From positions 399,175-463,174 of the forward strand of contig CACVBU010000283.1 in NCBI GenBank assembly GCA_902728285.1: 64,000 nt of DNA, written 5' to 3'. The stretch comes from Clytia hemisphaerica (taxonomy: Eukaryota; Cnidaria; Hydrozoa; Leptothecata; Clytiidae). A program made the translations under genes and the position numbers. Positions 45,501-54,299 of the stretch are shown piece after piece; position 1 is the first letter of the stretch; every line of letters starts with the position of its first letter. Below the pieces are notes generated by a model, which worked only from the letters and a program-made list of their open reading frames with translations, was not told the DNA's origin and searched no databases.

Positions 45501-45970
45501 TTTTTAACTAAAAAATGCACTATAAATATATAAAGAATGTACAAAATTAATATTCCAATTTGATAAAAAAAAATTCTTAAAATCCACATTTTTAAAATAC
45601 TGTACATATAATTATAAAAAATTATGTGACTGAGGAAAATGTCTTTTGCAACTAGTATCGTGTCCACTCAAAAGTGACAAGTGACGTTTTAAAGAAATTC
45701 CTAACCATCCAAAAGATTAAAATTTACCAGAAAGTTTCTTTCCTTTTAAAGGCACTAAAAACTATTTAAGACAAATTCCTTTTTGTCAGTTTTGATTTTT
45801 TTCTTCTAAGATAGATACGTAAGGGATTCAAAATTCACCAGAATAAGCTGTGATTTATTTATTTATAAATGTACTGAATCGACTTTATAATGAATATTAG
45901 AAACTTTGCTCTTGAAGAATTTTGTATCCCTTATGTATCCCACCCTCAAAAACTGTACACCCCCCCCCAT
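42540..45970. other. Gene-poor AT-rich stretch
   Basis: About 3.4 kb with only short ORFs lacking recognisable domains or splice context; no TIR pair or tandem array stood out. Confidence 0.35.
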
Positions 45971-46007
45971 ATCAAGCAGTTCAAGCAGTCCAAGCAGTTA
46001 AAACAAT

Positions 46008-47285
46008 TTAAGAATCACTCATAATAGTGAAACAAACTCCATCATGGTCGGAGAAATAAATATCCTTTATAAAGCAATTCACTTCTCTCTGGCTAATAAA
46101 ACTTGTTTTTATATAAACATGGTCCAGAAGGCCACCAGCAAGATGAGTTGGTTCATTCACTATCATTTTGAATGAAGAAAGTATTTCGTTTAGGTCTTGA
46201 TTTGTTGGATCTAGTGCATCAATATTGAAATCTCCCACAATAATGTCTACATCATCATAACTTGTCAGTTGCAATAGTTCTTCACGAAAAGTGTTTCTTG
46301 AAGAATTAGGTGGTCTGTACAAGATTAAAAGGCTAATAGGTTGACTACTAAACGTCTCTTTTTTGAATTTTATCAATGTGTAACCTGCTGCTTTATTACA
46401 CTCTAAAATTTGAATTGAAGAATTTGTGCAACATGCAGTGTTTTGAAAGCGATTAATTGAATTGTTGTTATACTCAATATTAAAACCATTTAATGTTTGA
46501 TCAATTCCACTAGTATCACTTGTAGGTGATAGCTGAGTTTCAGTAAGGCATAACAAGTCACTGTTCATTAAATTTTCAGATTTTTTTAGGTCAACAGCAT
46601 GTTTATTCATCGAGCGAATATTAAGAAGGGAGATATTTAAATGCTTGGGAGAGGTAGAAACAGATGAAAAAGTTTGAACCTTTTGCAAACAACAATTTCT
46701 TCTCAAACGTTCATATTCAAGCCCTGCTTCAGTGTTGACTCTGATAGCATTTCTACTATATTCACCAATTAAGAATAGTCCGTTTATGTCAGTTACCCTT
46801 GACAAATTAACATACATTTGACCTTCATTGAAATATCTTTGACCAAATAATTCAAAGCTTACGACTGCTGATTGAAGTGTTAGCCCTTGGACTTTGTGAC
46901 TAGTACATGCATACGATAGTATCAGTGGAAATTGAGTTCTTCTAACCATTGGTGACTTTTGCTTATTTTTTCTAGTCGCAAAGGTAGATTCTGCTCTTTC
47001 GATCAAAGTCCAATTGTTTTCTCTACATACACTATCCAAATTGGATCCTTTTTTACCTGCAGTGACATCATCAAGTTTTAAATAGAAACCAGATATTTTA
47101 TTATTGCAATCAAATTTGAATCTCATAACTGTTCCAACTTGTCCATTGACTAATCTATCAGCAATGTCAATATTTTTTGATATCAAAACACGAGCACCTA
47201 CTTTCATTTCAATAATACGAGCTAGACCACCTGTATCTCTTGCTTTAGCATTTTCAATAAAATTCAAATCACTTCTTGTCAGATT
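46008..47285 (-). pseudogene. Helentron helicase C-terminus fused to AP endonuclease
   Basis: A 419-residue frame. Residues 1-170 complete the Pif1/RecD-like helicase: SYACTSHKVQGLTLQSAVV (118-136) and GQMYVNLSRVTDINGLFL (149-166) are its last two motifs. From about 211 comes an exonuclease/endonuclease/phosphatase domain: LLNIRSMNKH (Asn 216), LLCLTETQLS (Glu 243), VGDFNIDALD (344-353), LDHVYIK (Asp 382) and YFSDHDGVCF (405-413), so all catalytic motifs are present. Endonuclease fusion at this position is the hallmark of Helentrons. The frame upstream reads NLTRSDLNFIEN, and a one-base shift near 47285 in an A-run separates it from the helicase N-part. Confidence 0.9.
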
Positions 47286-49450
47286 TTTGGTACCTCATCT
47301 TGTGCAGAAATTAGATGCTTTTCAGTCGGTAATTTTTCAAGCATTTGCAAATTGTATAAATCTACTGGCTTATTTTCTGCATAAATATGAGTTATATTAG
47401 CAGGGTAGTCTGGACTGTCTTTTGTAATGAATCTAGATTTTAAAAGTTCTTCTTTTTCTTCATCAAGTTCACCTAAACGTACTTGATTTAATAGATCTAC
47501 AAAATCTATATCATCTCTCTGTCTCATGACCTCAGTCAATTCTGCCATTTGGAAACTTCTCCATAATTCAAATCCGACAATACTTTGCATAGATGAACAA
47601 TCAGCTTTGTAAATTGGATCTCTATAAATTGGTGGGAGTTGATACAAATCACCACAAAGTAAGACCGATTTTCCACCAAAAGGTTTATCAGAACTGAATA
47701 TTTCACGTAACCTTGAATCAATATTACGAAATAAGCGACTAGGTACCATGGAAATTTCATCTATCATTATAATCTCAACGCAAGCAAGTTTTTTTTGCAA
47801 ATTTTGTTTTGACATAGCATTCAAGGGAAATAGCTTTTTTGTAGGAATAATCAAACCAGTGTGAATTGTGGTTCCATTGACATTGATCGCTGCTACACCT
47901 GTTGGGGCAAGCACAAGAATCCTTTGTTTAGTAGGTTCTCCTCCTCTGTACATTAAAAGTTTAGACAATGAGTGATAAATTGTTGTAAGTAAATGGCTTT
48001 TTCCCACGCCTCCGCCACCGGTTAAGAAAATATGGAATGGCTCTACAATTTTAGGATCTTTAGAAGACAGGTTTTTTACAAAATTTCTTCCCCATTTGTG
48101 TATTACATCAAAAATTTCTCTCTGTTGAGGATTAAGAGATCTTATACGAGTATTTATTTCATTATCAGGAAGCAAAATAGATTCTATTGGTATTTCTGCC
48201 CTAAATGGTACTGTGTCTTCATTAGCTTCATCATCTGATTCATTATTATTATTATTTGCAGTATTACTTTCAAGCTCAGCATTTGTTTCATCATTTTCCT
48301 GCTGTTCAAAGTCATTCATGTTGAGCGTGATGTCAGTTCTAAACCTTACTAATGCATCATCTACTAAACCAGAATATGGTTGGATCAAAGCTCTGTTCCT
48401 TTCAATCATTTCTATAACACCAGGCTCAAATAGTTTCTGTGTGTAAGAATTGTGTTCCTGAGAGAGTAACTCATTTTCATTACGAAAAGGATAATATAAC
48501 ATTAACAGATGATGAGCATAATCTTCGGGGTGCTTGTTTCTATTTGGCTCATGAAGACGGAGTACTAATGGAACTTTACGACATTTTAGTTTATCTCGAC
48601 TGGACAAGAGTGGAACAATATTTGGGTACCCATTTGTTGGATGATTTGATTCAACTAGATCATCTACAAGTTCATTGGGCTGGCAATCATTTTCTTTATT
48701 CTCTACATACATGATACTATAAAACCTCAAAAATTCAGCATAACACATGTTTGAAACAGACACATAAATTCCATTAGCATAGTTGTTGGTTGGTCTATCA
48801 CAATATCGGTCTAGCATATTCTTTTTGAATATCGAGGTACTATCTTCAGGAAGCTCACTTATTTCATTTTCACTAAGGCACATTCTAAATCTTTTCTCTG
48901 GTACATTGGTGTTTGCAAAAGTTACACCTGGAAATACTTTTCTTAGCCATAATTCAGGCATGCTAAGATATACAGCTTCTTGCACCGATACTTCCCGTTT
49001 TGAAACATAAGCATGGGCAATAGATTTCATTTGCTGATATTTATCTAAATCGTTTTCGAATGATTCTTGAACAGCTTGGTTCATAGCATGAGACACTTCA
49101 TCTTCAGTTTTCGACAGATATGCACACATGTAAGTAACAGCCTTGTAATAATTAAATACTGGTTGAATATCCAGATTTGCTTGCCAAGCTTTCAGACCCT
49201 CAGTAAAATAATTGTTTACAAAACACGCATTTGAATCACGCTTCAAATATAGGTGAAAATCATCATCTTCAGATACTGACAGAGCATATTCATAATCATT
49301 CTTGGGAATATCTAATTCATTAAGTATTTCATCTATGGTTGGAACAGGACTGAAATTTTCAGCATCTGGGTTAAAAAAATTTCTTTTACTTGGATTAAGA
49401 TTTTCATTTATATATGTCCTTACTTTACTTAATACTTCTTTTCTCAGGAC
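47279..49450 (-). pseudogene. Helentron Rep tyrosines and Pif1-like helicase
   Basis: The frame is open from about 49450; residue numbers run from the Met at 49246. The Rep nuclease active tyrosines lie in AVTYMCAYLSKTEDE (Tyr 39 and Tyr 43), which attack DNA to start rolling-circle transposition. After an acidic, Asn-rich linker (about 310-350) the helicase follows: LNPQQREIFDVI (Q-motif), TGGGGVGKSHLL Walker A (409-420), APTGVAA (448-454), IIMIDEISMV Walker B (492-501) and LCGDLYQLPP. It stops at 47279 through a frameshift; the remaining helicase motifs are in the next frame. No active-site residue is lost. Confidence 0.92.
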
Positions 49451-50665
49451 AGTATTGTTCGTTTTTGCTCTTGTGGCAATTCTTGTGGCAAAGGCTCTGA
49501 AACAATAGTTCTCTCAGAAAAAAATTTGCCGAAATGAAATCTACAAGGCGTATTTTTATATTTACGACAAGTTTTCGAATGACGATGTAATTGATAGGTT
49601 TTTACAAGGTTAAACAATTCTGGATCTTCTTGTTGTGATGGTAAACAAACTTTAATTATTTTATCAACAAATTCTACGTATTCAGATTTTGTTTCCGGAG
49701 TTAATGTTGGCGCATTCAAAATCCAAAGAAAAGAATGAATATGAGGGCTTCCACGTACTTGAAATTCAACCCGAATAGCATAATAAGTTGTTTTGCCAAG
49801 TGGACCATCTAAAACAATTTCTTTAAAAAATACTTCAACTCTATATTGAAAATGCCTTGCTACTAGAACAGGATTGCTATTTAACAAATCACACCTTTCA
49901 TGATAAGAAAGATTCTCAATAAATTCGTTAGTAACATTTTGACCCTTTAGTTTGTAAATTATGGAGATCAATTCATTCCATCTTAGATCAGCACAGCTTA
50001 AAGTCAAAAAGAAAGTTGGTGGCCCTAATTGTTTAACCATTGCCAAAACTTCTTGCTGAAATTTTTTCCAATATGCTGGAGTTCCTTTAACTGTACTCAT
50101 AAAAGCAAAGGCTTTGTCATTTGCAATAAATTGTTTCACTGTTTCTTTGAAATTTTGACTTAACATTCCCGCATTTAAATTAGAGGCTGCAACTTTTCTC
50201 ATGGCAACATTTATTTGACTGGTCAAAGAAACTTGTTGAATCACAGAGTTAGCAAAAAATATGTAGTCTGGATCAGAGGCAAATTTTTGAGTATAGTTCA
50301 ATAATCGTTGGTTAAAGTACTTTGAGGGACTCAATTTAACATTGCGTTGAATGTTGAATCCAAATTTACCTTTGGGAAACAAATGAGGATGGGCAAGCAT
50401 TTCACAATTTTCATCATTCAAAATAGAAATTGGTTTTTTCCCTTGACCAGGTGCTAATGTTAAAATTTCATTATCTATTTCTGTTTCAGTGGGAGTATGG
50501 GACATAAGAGTTGTTTCATTTGCACTTGAGCGAAACACGTCAAGTGGGTTTGCTGTTGTCTCAAGTTCTAAAACTGAAGTGTCATTTTGTGTTCTGCTAC
50601 CCTCATCAGAAATTTCTTCGTTATCATTGCTGGCTGTATTAATGTTAGTAACATCTGTATATTAT
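49444..50665 (-). pseudogene. Helentron Rep (HUH) domain, Helitron-like N
   Basis: 364 residues from the Met at 50538; the frame is open upstream to about 50665 (VTNINTASNDNEEISDEGS). It contains the Helitron-like N region: AHPHLFPKGKFGF (49-61), FFLTLSCADLRWNEL (176-190, Rep motif 1) and EFQVRGSPHIHSFLWI (258-273), with the metal-binding His-Ile-His at 266-268. A Cys/His cluster (HRHSKTCRKYKN..CRFHFGKF) follows at about 317-338. It ends LPQEQKRTILS out of frame with the Tyr-containing segment, so a frameshift lies near 49450. Confidence 0.9.
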
Positions 50666-52766
50666 TTCCCACCATAGTTTCATCATCAGAAATGTTACTG
50701 ATATCAATCACTATGTCTTGATAAAGAGGATTGTTATCTTTTAAATAATTTAACATTTGCTGAACAAAATCAGGCCTAATTGCCTCAAAAATTACATGTC
50801 CCTTATATTCTAATTTTCTTTTAAGTTTAACTATGACAAGACCATTATCACTAGTTTTTCTTGGCAGGGTATTAGCAATATCTTCTATGTCAATTGGAAC
50901 ATTACAAATTGACCCTTTTAACTTGGGAAACTGACCTTTTGGCATTATTGCAATTTTCTTAAATAAAATTCTACGTGAAATTAAAACCTTTTCAAGTCTG
51001 CGAAGAGTACTGAATTCAGTTGGTAGTTCATCAAGGCTTAGTTTGTTTTTAACTGACTGACATGGTAAATTATCTTTTTTGAGCTTATTGTGGCACGTTT
51101 TGCAAATATACAGTTTCCCATCGAAAGAAATTACTTCTAAACAATAATCGTCTTCTGGCATGTTGTATTTTTCAGGAGAAAATTTAGCAACTGAACGTCG
51201 ATATAGACATCTGTGGCAAGAAACGCATATATAAAAAGGACCTTCATATATAATTTTTTTAAATCTTTTCACTGGGTCATCAGACTGCTTAGCAGATTTT
51301 TTTTTTTGAGCATTAATTTTTTGCTTCTCTTTTAGAGTGTCCTTATTTCTTTTGTAGTAAACTCTTTTATTTTCACTTATCTTTTCTTTGTTTTGTTCAT
51401 GATAGGCTTTACTGTTTTCATTTATCTTTTCTTTGTTTTGTTCATTATAAGCTTTTTTGTTTTCACATATCTTTTCTTTGTTTTGTTCATTATAAGCTTT
51501 TTTGTTTTCACTTATCTTTTCTTTGTTTTGTTCATGATAGGCTTTATTGTTTTCATTTATCTTCTCTTTGTTTTGTTTATAATAGGCTTGATTGCTTTGC
51601 TGACGTGTTTTTTGTCGCTTTCTAGTATTTCCATCAGCACAATTATTTTTACGTTTTTTAGGTGTCGCACTGGAATTTTTCTTTACAAATCGAGAATAAC
51701 TTAGTTGGAGAATCCTTTTTAGCTCTTCACTTGGTTCATTAATTTGAATAAATTGGATTTGAAAATGTTGAAATTCTTTTTCCCGAAATTCTAAATAAAA
51801 AAACTTAACATATTTTTCAAGTTCAAAAATATTATCAAACTTTAAAAGGCACGAAGCTCCATCTCCATTTTCAACTAGTAATCCACGGCTGTCCCGGCTG
51901 TGTGAATCAAAGACAAAGAAACATTGGGACCTTTTCATAATAGCTATAGTAAAACCGCCAATAATCATTAAGGTATCAAATTCAGGACTTTGAGTAGTAC
52001 TCAGTGGAATTTGAAGCGTGGGGTAGTCATCAATTAGTTTAGCTTCGCCAGTCTCTAAATTTAAAAAGTCAAGTTCAGTGATAATACCGTTAGTTTCAAT
52101 AAATCGTGGCATTTCATCGACAGATAAATAATCATTTGTATTCAACAACTTATACAACCTATCACCTTCAATTAAAATTCTATCTAGGTCTGTAGTTTTC
52201 CAAATAGAAACACGTCGAAAATGAGACCAAAATATCGCATACAAAGAATTTGCACTACATTGTGTTCCTGCGGTTTGCCCAAATAAATCTATGTTAGCCT
52301 GGTTAAAGGAACCTAAAACAGCTTTAGATACTTGATAATTGGTCATGTCTGTAAAATCAATGTACGTAGCAGACCCTTGATCACTCTTGTTTTCTTTAGT
52401 TGTTCTTGGACCTGGGTTTAGTTCAATATCACCTGATAATAGAAGGGTATAGTTAACTTTGAGAAAAATAAGGTTTGGATCTCCTGAATTAAATGCTGCA
52501 TTTGGATATTGAAAAAAAATACCATTTTTTGAAAGATGAACAAAATCTAGCTGTGTCTGAAAAAAAGTTGTCTCATACGACTTTGGAATTGCAAAGAAAA
52601 GAAGTGCAAAAAGGGCTAAAAATCTGATTGGTTTCAATAGTTTAGTAAAGGCATTGTCTGAAAGGTTAGAACCAATTTTAATAGATTTAGAAATACCTTT
52701 CACATTTTTCTGAACTGTTAGAGCAAAACTTCCTATACACACACGATATGCCTCTATAGATATCAT
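50568..52766 (-). CDS. Helentron N-terminal polyprotein: leader, 2A motif, cysteine peptidase, repeats, zinc domain
   Basis: 732 residues. A hydrophobic stretch at about 47-61 (PIRFLALFALLFFAI) is followed by YTLLLSGDIELNPGP (106-120), which matches the 2A ribosome-skipping consensus D-x-E-x-NPG/P; cleavage would fall between Gly 119 and Pro 120. Residues about 150-345 look like a C76-type (herpesvirus-tegument-like) deubiquitinating peptidase: AGTQCSANSLYAIFW (Cys 170), DLDRILIEGDRLYKLL and FVFDSHSRDSRG (Asp 287, His 289). Then come basic NLS-like KKRKNN..RKRQK and six 14-residue units of the type KAYHEQNKEKISEN (about 395-475). A CxxC pair domain of Helitron N-type (CVSCHRC, CKTCHNK) and LPRKTSDNGLVIVKLKRKLE end it. 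The frame leaves the true reading frame near 50665. Confidence 0.88.
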   Translation of the reverse strand: MISIEAYRVCIGSFALTVQKNVKGISKSIKIGSNLSDNAFTKLLKPIRFLALFALLFFAIPKSYETTFFQTQLDFVHLSKNGIFFQYPNAAFNSGDPNLIFLKVNYTLLLSGDIELNPGPRTTKENKSDQGSATYIDFTDMTNYQVSKAVLGSFNQANIDLFGQTAGTQCSANSLYAIFWSHFRRVSIWKTTDLDRILIEGDRLYKLLNTNDYLSVDEMPRFIETNGIITELDFLNLETGEAKLIDDYPTLQIPLSTTQSPEFDTLMIIGGFTIAIMKRSQCFFVFDSHSRDSRGLLVENGDGASCLLKFDNIFELEKYVKFFYLEFREKEFQHFQIQFIQINEPSEELKRILQLSYSRFVKKNSSATPKKRKNNCADGNTRKRQKTRQQSNQAYYKQNKEKINENNKAYHEQNKEKISENKKAYNEQNKEKICENKKAYNEQNKEKINENSKAYHEQNKEKISENKRVYYKRNKDTLKEKQKINAQKKKSAKQSDDPVKRFKKIIYEGPFYICVSCHRCLYRRSVAKFSPEKYNMPEDDYCLEVISFDGKLYICKTCHNKLKKDNLPCQSVKNKLSLDELPTEFSTLRRLEKVLISRRILFKKIAIMPKGQFPKLKGSICNVPIDIEDIANTLPRKTSDNGLVIVKLKRKLEYKGHVIFEAIRPDFVQQMLNYLKDNNPLYQDIVIDISNISDDETMVGNNIQMLLTLIQPAMITKKFLMRVAEHKMTLQF
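51365..51600 (-). repeat. 42-bp coding tandem repeat in the Helentron
   Basis: Six in-frame 42-bp units encode AYxEQNKEKIxENK. The complementary strand gives a Phe/Leu-rich ORF (51393-51704) that is only a shadow. Confidence 0.85.
52407..52430 (-). other. 2A-type ribosome-skipping motif DIELNPGP
   Basis: Codons 113-120 of the Helentron leader ORF, preceded by a hydrophobic YTLLLSG as in known 2A sequences. By established knowledge of 2A peptides, the ribosome fails to form the Gly-Pro bond and continues, releasing the leader separately. Activity here is inferred from sequence. Confidence 0.8.
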
Positions 52767-52836
52767 ATTGCAGTTCTGTAAGCTTTAGCAAAAGTAATGT
52801 GGAACGTTTTCAAAAAGTATATGAATATTTGTATAG

Positions 52837-53010
52837 GTACGGATTTTCCTTCGCACAAGTTTCTAGGTGCAGATTTTCCTTCACACAAGTTTCTAGGTGC
52901 GGATTTCCCTTCGCACAAGTTTCTAGGTGCGGATTTCCCTTCGCACAAGTTTCTAGGTGCGGATTTCCCTTCGCACAAGTTTCTAGGTGCGGATTTCCCT
53001 TCGCACAATT
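52837..53010. repeat. 30-bp tandem repeat next to the Helentron
   Basis: Units of TTCTAGGTGCGGATTTCCCT, then TCGCACAAGT, start at 52861, 52891, 52921, 52951 and 52981, with a partial unit before. The last three are identical. Because 30 is a multiple of three, every frame on both strands yields repetitive peptides (for example CEGKSAPRNL on the minus strand). There are no spacers, so it is not a CRISPR array. Confidence 0.9.
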
Positions 53011-53086
53011 CAATATTATAATAGTCAATTTAATTTGATTCAATAATAGTTTGTATATATACAGTAAGTTCAGTAGATATAATAGG

Positions 53087-53131
53087 TTCAAGGTTAAGCA
53101 GGTTAAGCAAGTTAAGTAGGTTAAGTAAGCT
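53087..53131. repeat. 9-bp tandem repeat outside the Helentron 5' side
   Basis: About five units of GGTTAAGCA/GTTAAGTAG type. A similar 9-bp array (TCAAGCAGT x3) lies in the same orientation at the other end of the Helentron (45975-46002). Confidence 0.7.
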
Positions 53132-53180
53132 TTGTAAGAGGATGCAAGGAGCTCGCATGCAACCTCTGGGTTTTGTAGCT

Positions 53181-53208
53181 GCTTGTCTGATATTGAACAC
53201 AGACAAGC
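53181..53208. other. Perfect 9-bp hairpin near the Helentron 5' side
   Basis: GCTTGTCTG, a 10-base loop, then CAGACAAGC. Stem-loops near the ends are a known feature of Helitron-type elements; the role here is inferred. Confidence 0.5.
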
Positions 53209-53509
53209 TTATGCTATCTTTTCTTTGTAGCTTATGCAACTGAGGTAAAATTACAATTGCTGCTATCTTTTTTTAAACACTAATAAAAAGCCAGTACACT
53301 GTTAAAAAAGGCAGGAAAGAAATCTCACCTTGATGATTGAAAAAAGTGTACAAATTCTCATTCCAGCAAAGCCAGCCAAATCTTGCTTTTAATTTTCACT
53401 ACTGTAGTGGCAACTTATTGGGAAGCTAATACATTTTAGCAGAAAAATCATGCTATTATGAATACAGAGATAGCGCATTATTCGGGAGATAAAAGAAGCT
53501 GATGCAATA

Positions 53510-53763
53510 AGGTCGGTTTCCACTTGCGCGCGCTACGATCGCACTTTTGGGCTTCAATCCTTTTTGCTTGGAAAAAAGATTACGTCATAAAAATGTAGCG
53601 CGCGCACGAAAAAAAAGTTGAACACATTTCAACTTTTTTTTCAAGAGCGCGATCGTTACGTCATATCGCACCAATGGAGTTGCTTCATTTTTCTTTTGAC
53701 CAATAGCGTGGAAGATTTGCTCGAAGAAGAGCGATTGCAGCGCGCGCAAGTGGAGACCGGCCT
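53510..53763. mobile_element. 254-bp MITE with GC-rich TIRs
   Basis: The left end AGGTCGGTTTCCACTTGCGC, then GCGCT, is the inverse of the right AGCGCGCGCAAGTGGAGACC, then GGCCT. ATA flanks both sides (53507-53509 and 53764-53766), a 3-bp duplication such as Harbinger-type elements make. The centre has a second palindrome (AAAAAAAAGTTGAACACATT, then TCAACTTTTTTTT). Confidence 0.75.
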
Positions 53764-54217
53764 ATAATCCCAATGGCTGATGCAATCGCGCGCGTTTTTT
53801 ATCCCGGTGTATACTTTCGAAAAGAAATCCGTGCAAATATCGGGAAATCGGATTTTTTTTTTGCCGTCTTATGCAGTCAGGAACTATTGCAAATTAGGCT
53901 ATGATGGCCAAACTAGGATGTTCGCCTAATCAATTGTAAAAGGGGTTACGCACGATAAACGAAAGTAATAATACGAAAGTTTCGTGTTCGCAAGCGAAAG
54001 GTTTTTTACACTACATACCGTAGGATTTCTAAACTTCCTCTATTCCCAGCGAAACTTTCCGATTGCTAGTGTACAACGGGAAAGGACCAAAACGCAACAC
54101 CGATTTTTGCCGGGGACGCCTAGATAAAACAGCGAAAGATCCCGGAAATGGGGCAGGTATGTTTTCCCCGGGAATGAGAAAGCTAGCCATTCTACGATAC
54201 AATTTTAAAAAGTAGTA

Positions 54218-54290
54218 CCCAGCCGTTTGCGTGATGCATGATCGGGAAAAAATTCGAGGCATGATTTGGGCATGATGAACGAACCTTTTT
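54218..54290. repeat. Fragment of the GCGTGATG element family
   Basis: CCCAGCCGTTTGCGTGATGC, then ATGATCGGGAAAAAATTCGAGGC, resembles the left end and interior of the transposon at 2581-2982 (CCCAGCGGTTTGCGTGATGG). No right end was found. Confidence 0.55.
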
Positions 54291-54299
54291 TGGTAATTT

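Larger units (their letters stand above)
45975..53210 (-). mobile_element. Helentron (Helitron2) with endonuclease, near full length
   Basis: A rolling-circle transposon, read from 52766 to 46008 on the minus strand: leader plus 2A motif, cysteine peptidase, repeat region, zinc-binding N-domain, HUH Rep, Pif1-like helicase, AP endonuclease. Three frameshifts (about 50665, 49450, 47285) separate what should be one or two proteins. Next to both ends on the plus strand are 9-bp tandem repeats of similar sequence (TCAAGCAGT at 45975-46002; GGTTAAGCA-type at 53087-53131). A 9-bp perfect hairpin (GCTTGTCTG/CAGACAAGC) lies at 53181-53208. The exact termini and insertion site are not resolved; the given limits include these candidate terminal features. 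Confidence 0.85.

Noticed and set aside
51393-51704. Phe/Leu-rich plus-strand ORF resembling a membrane protein
   Set aside because: It is the exact complement of the 42-bp coding repeat in the Helentron polyprotein.
52837-53010. CRISPR-like array of 30-bp repeats
   Set aside because: Repeats are directly adjacent without spacers, and the setting is an animal genome; it is a minisatellite.
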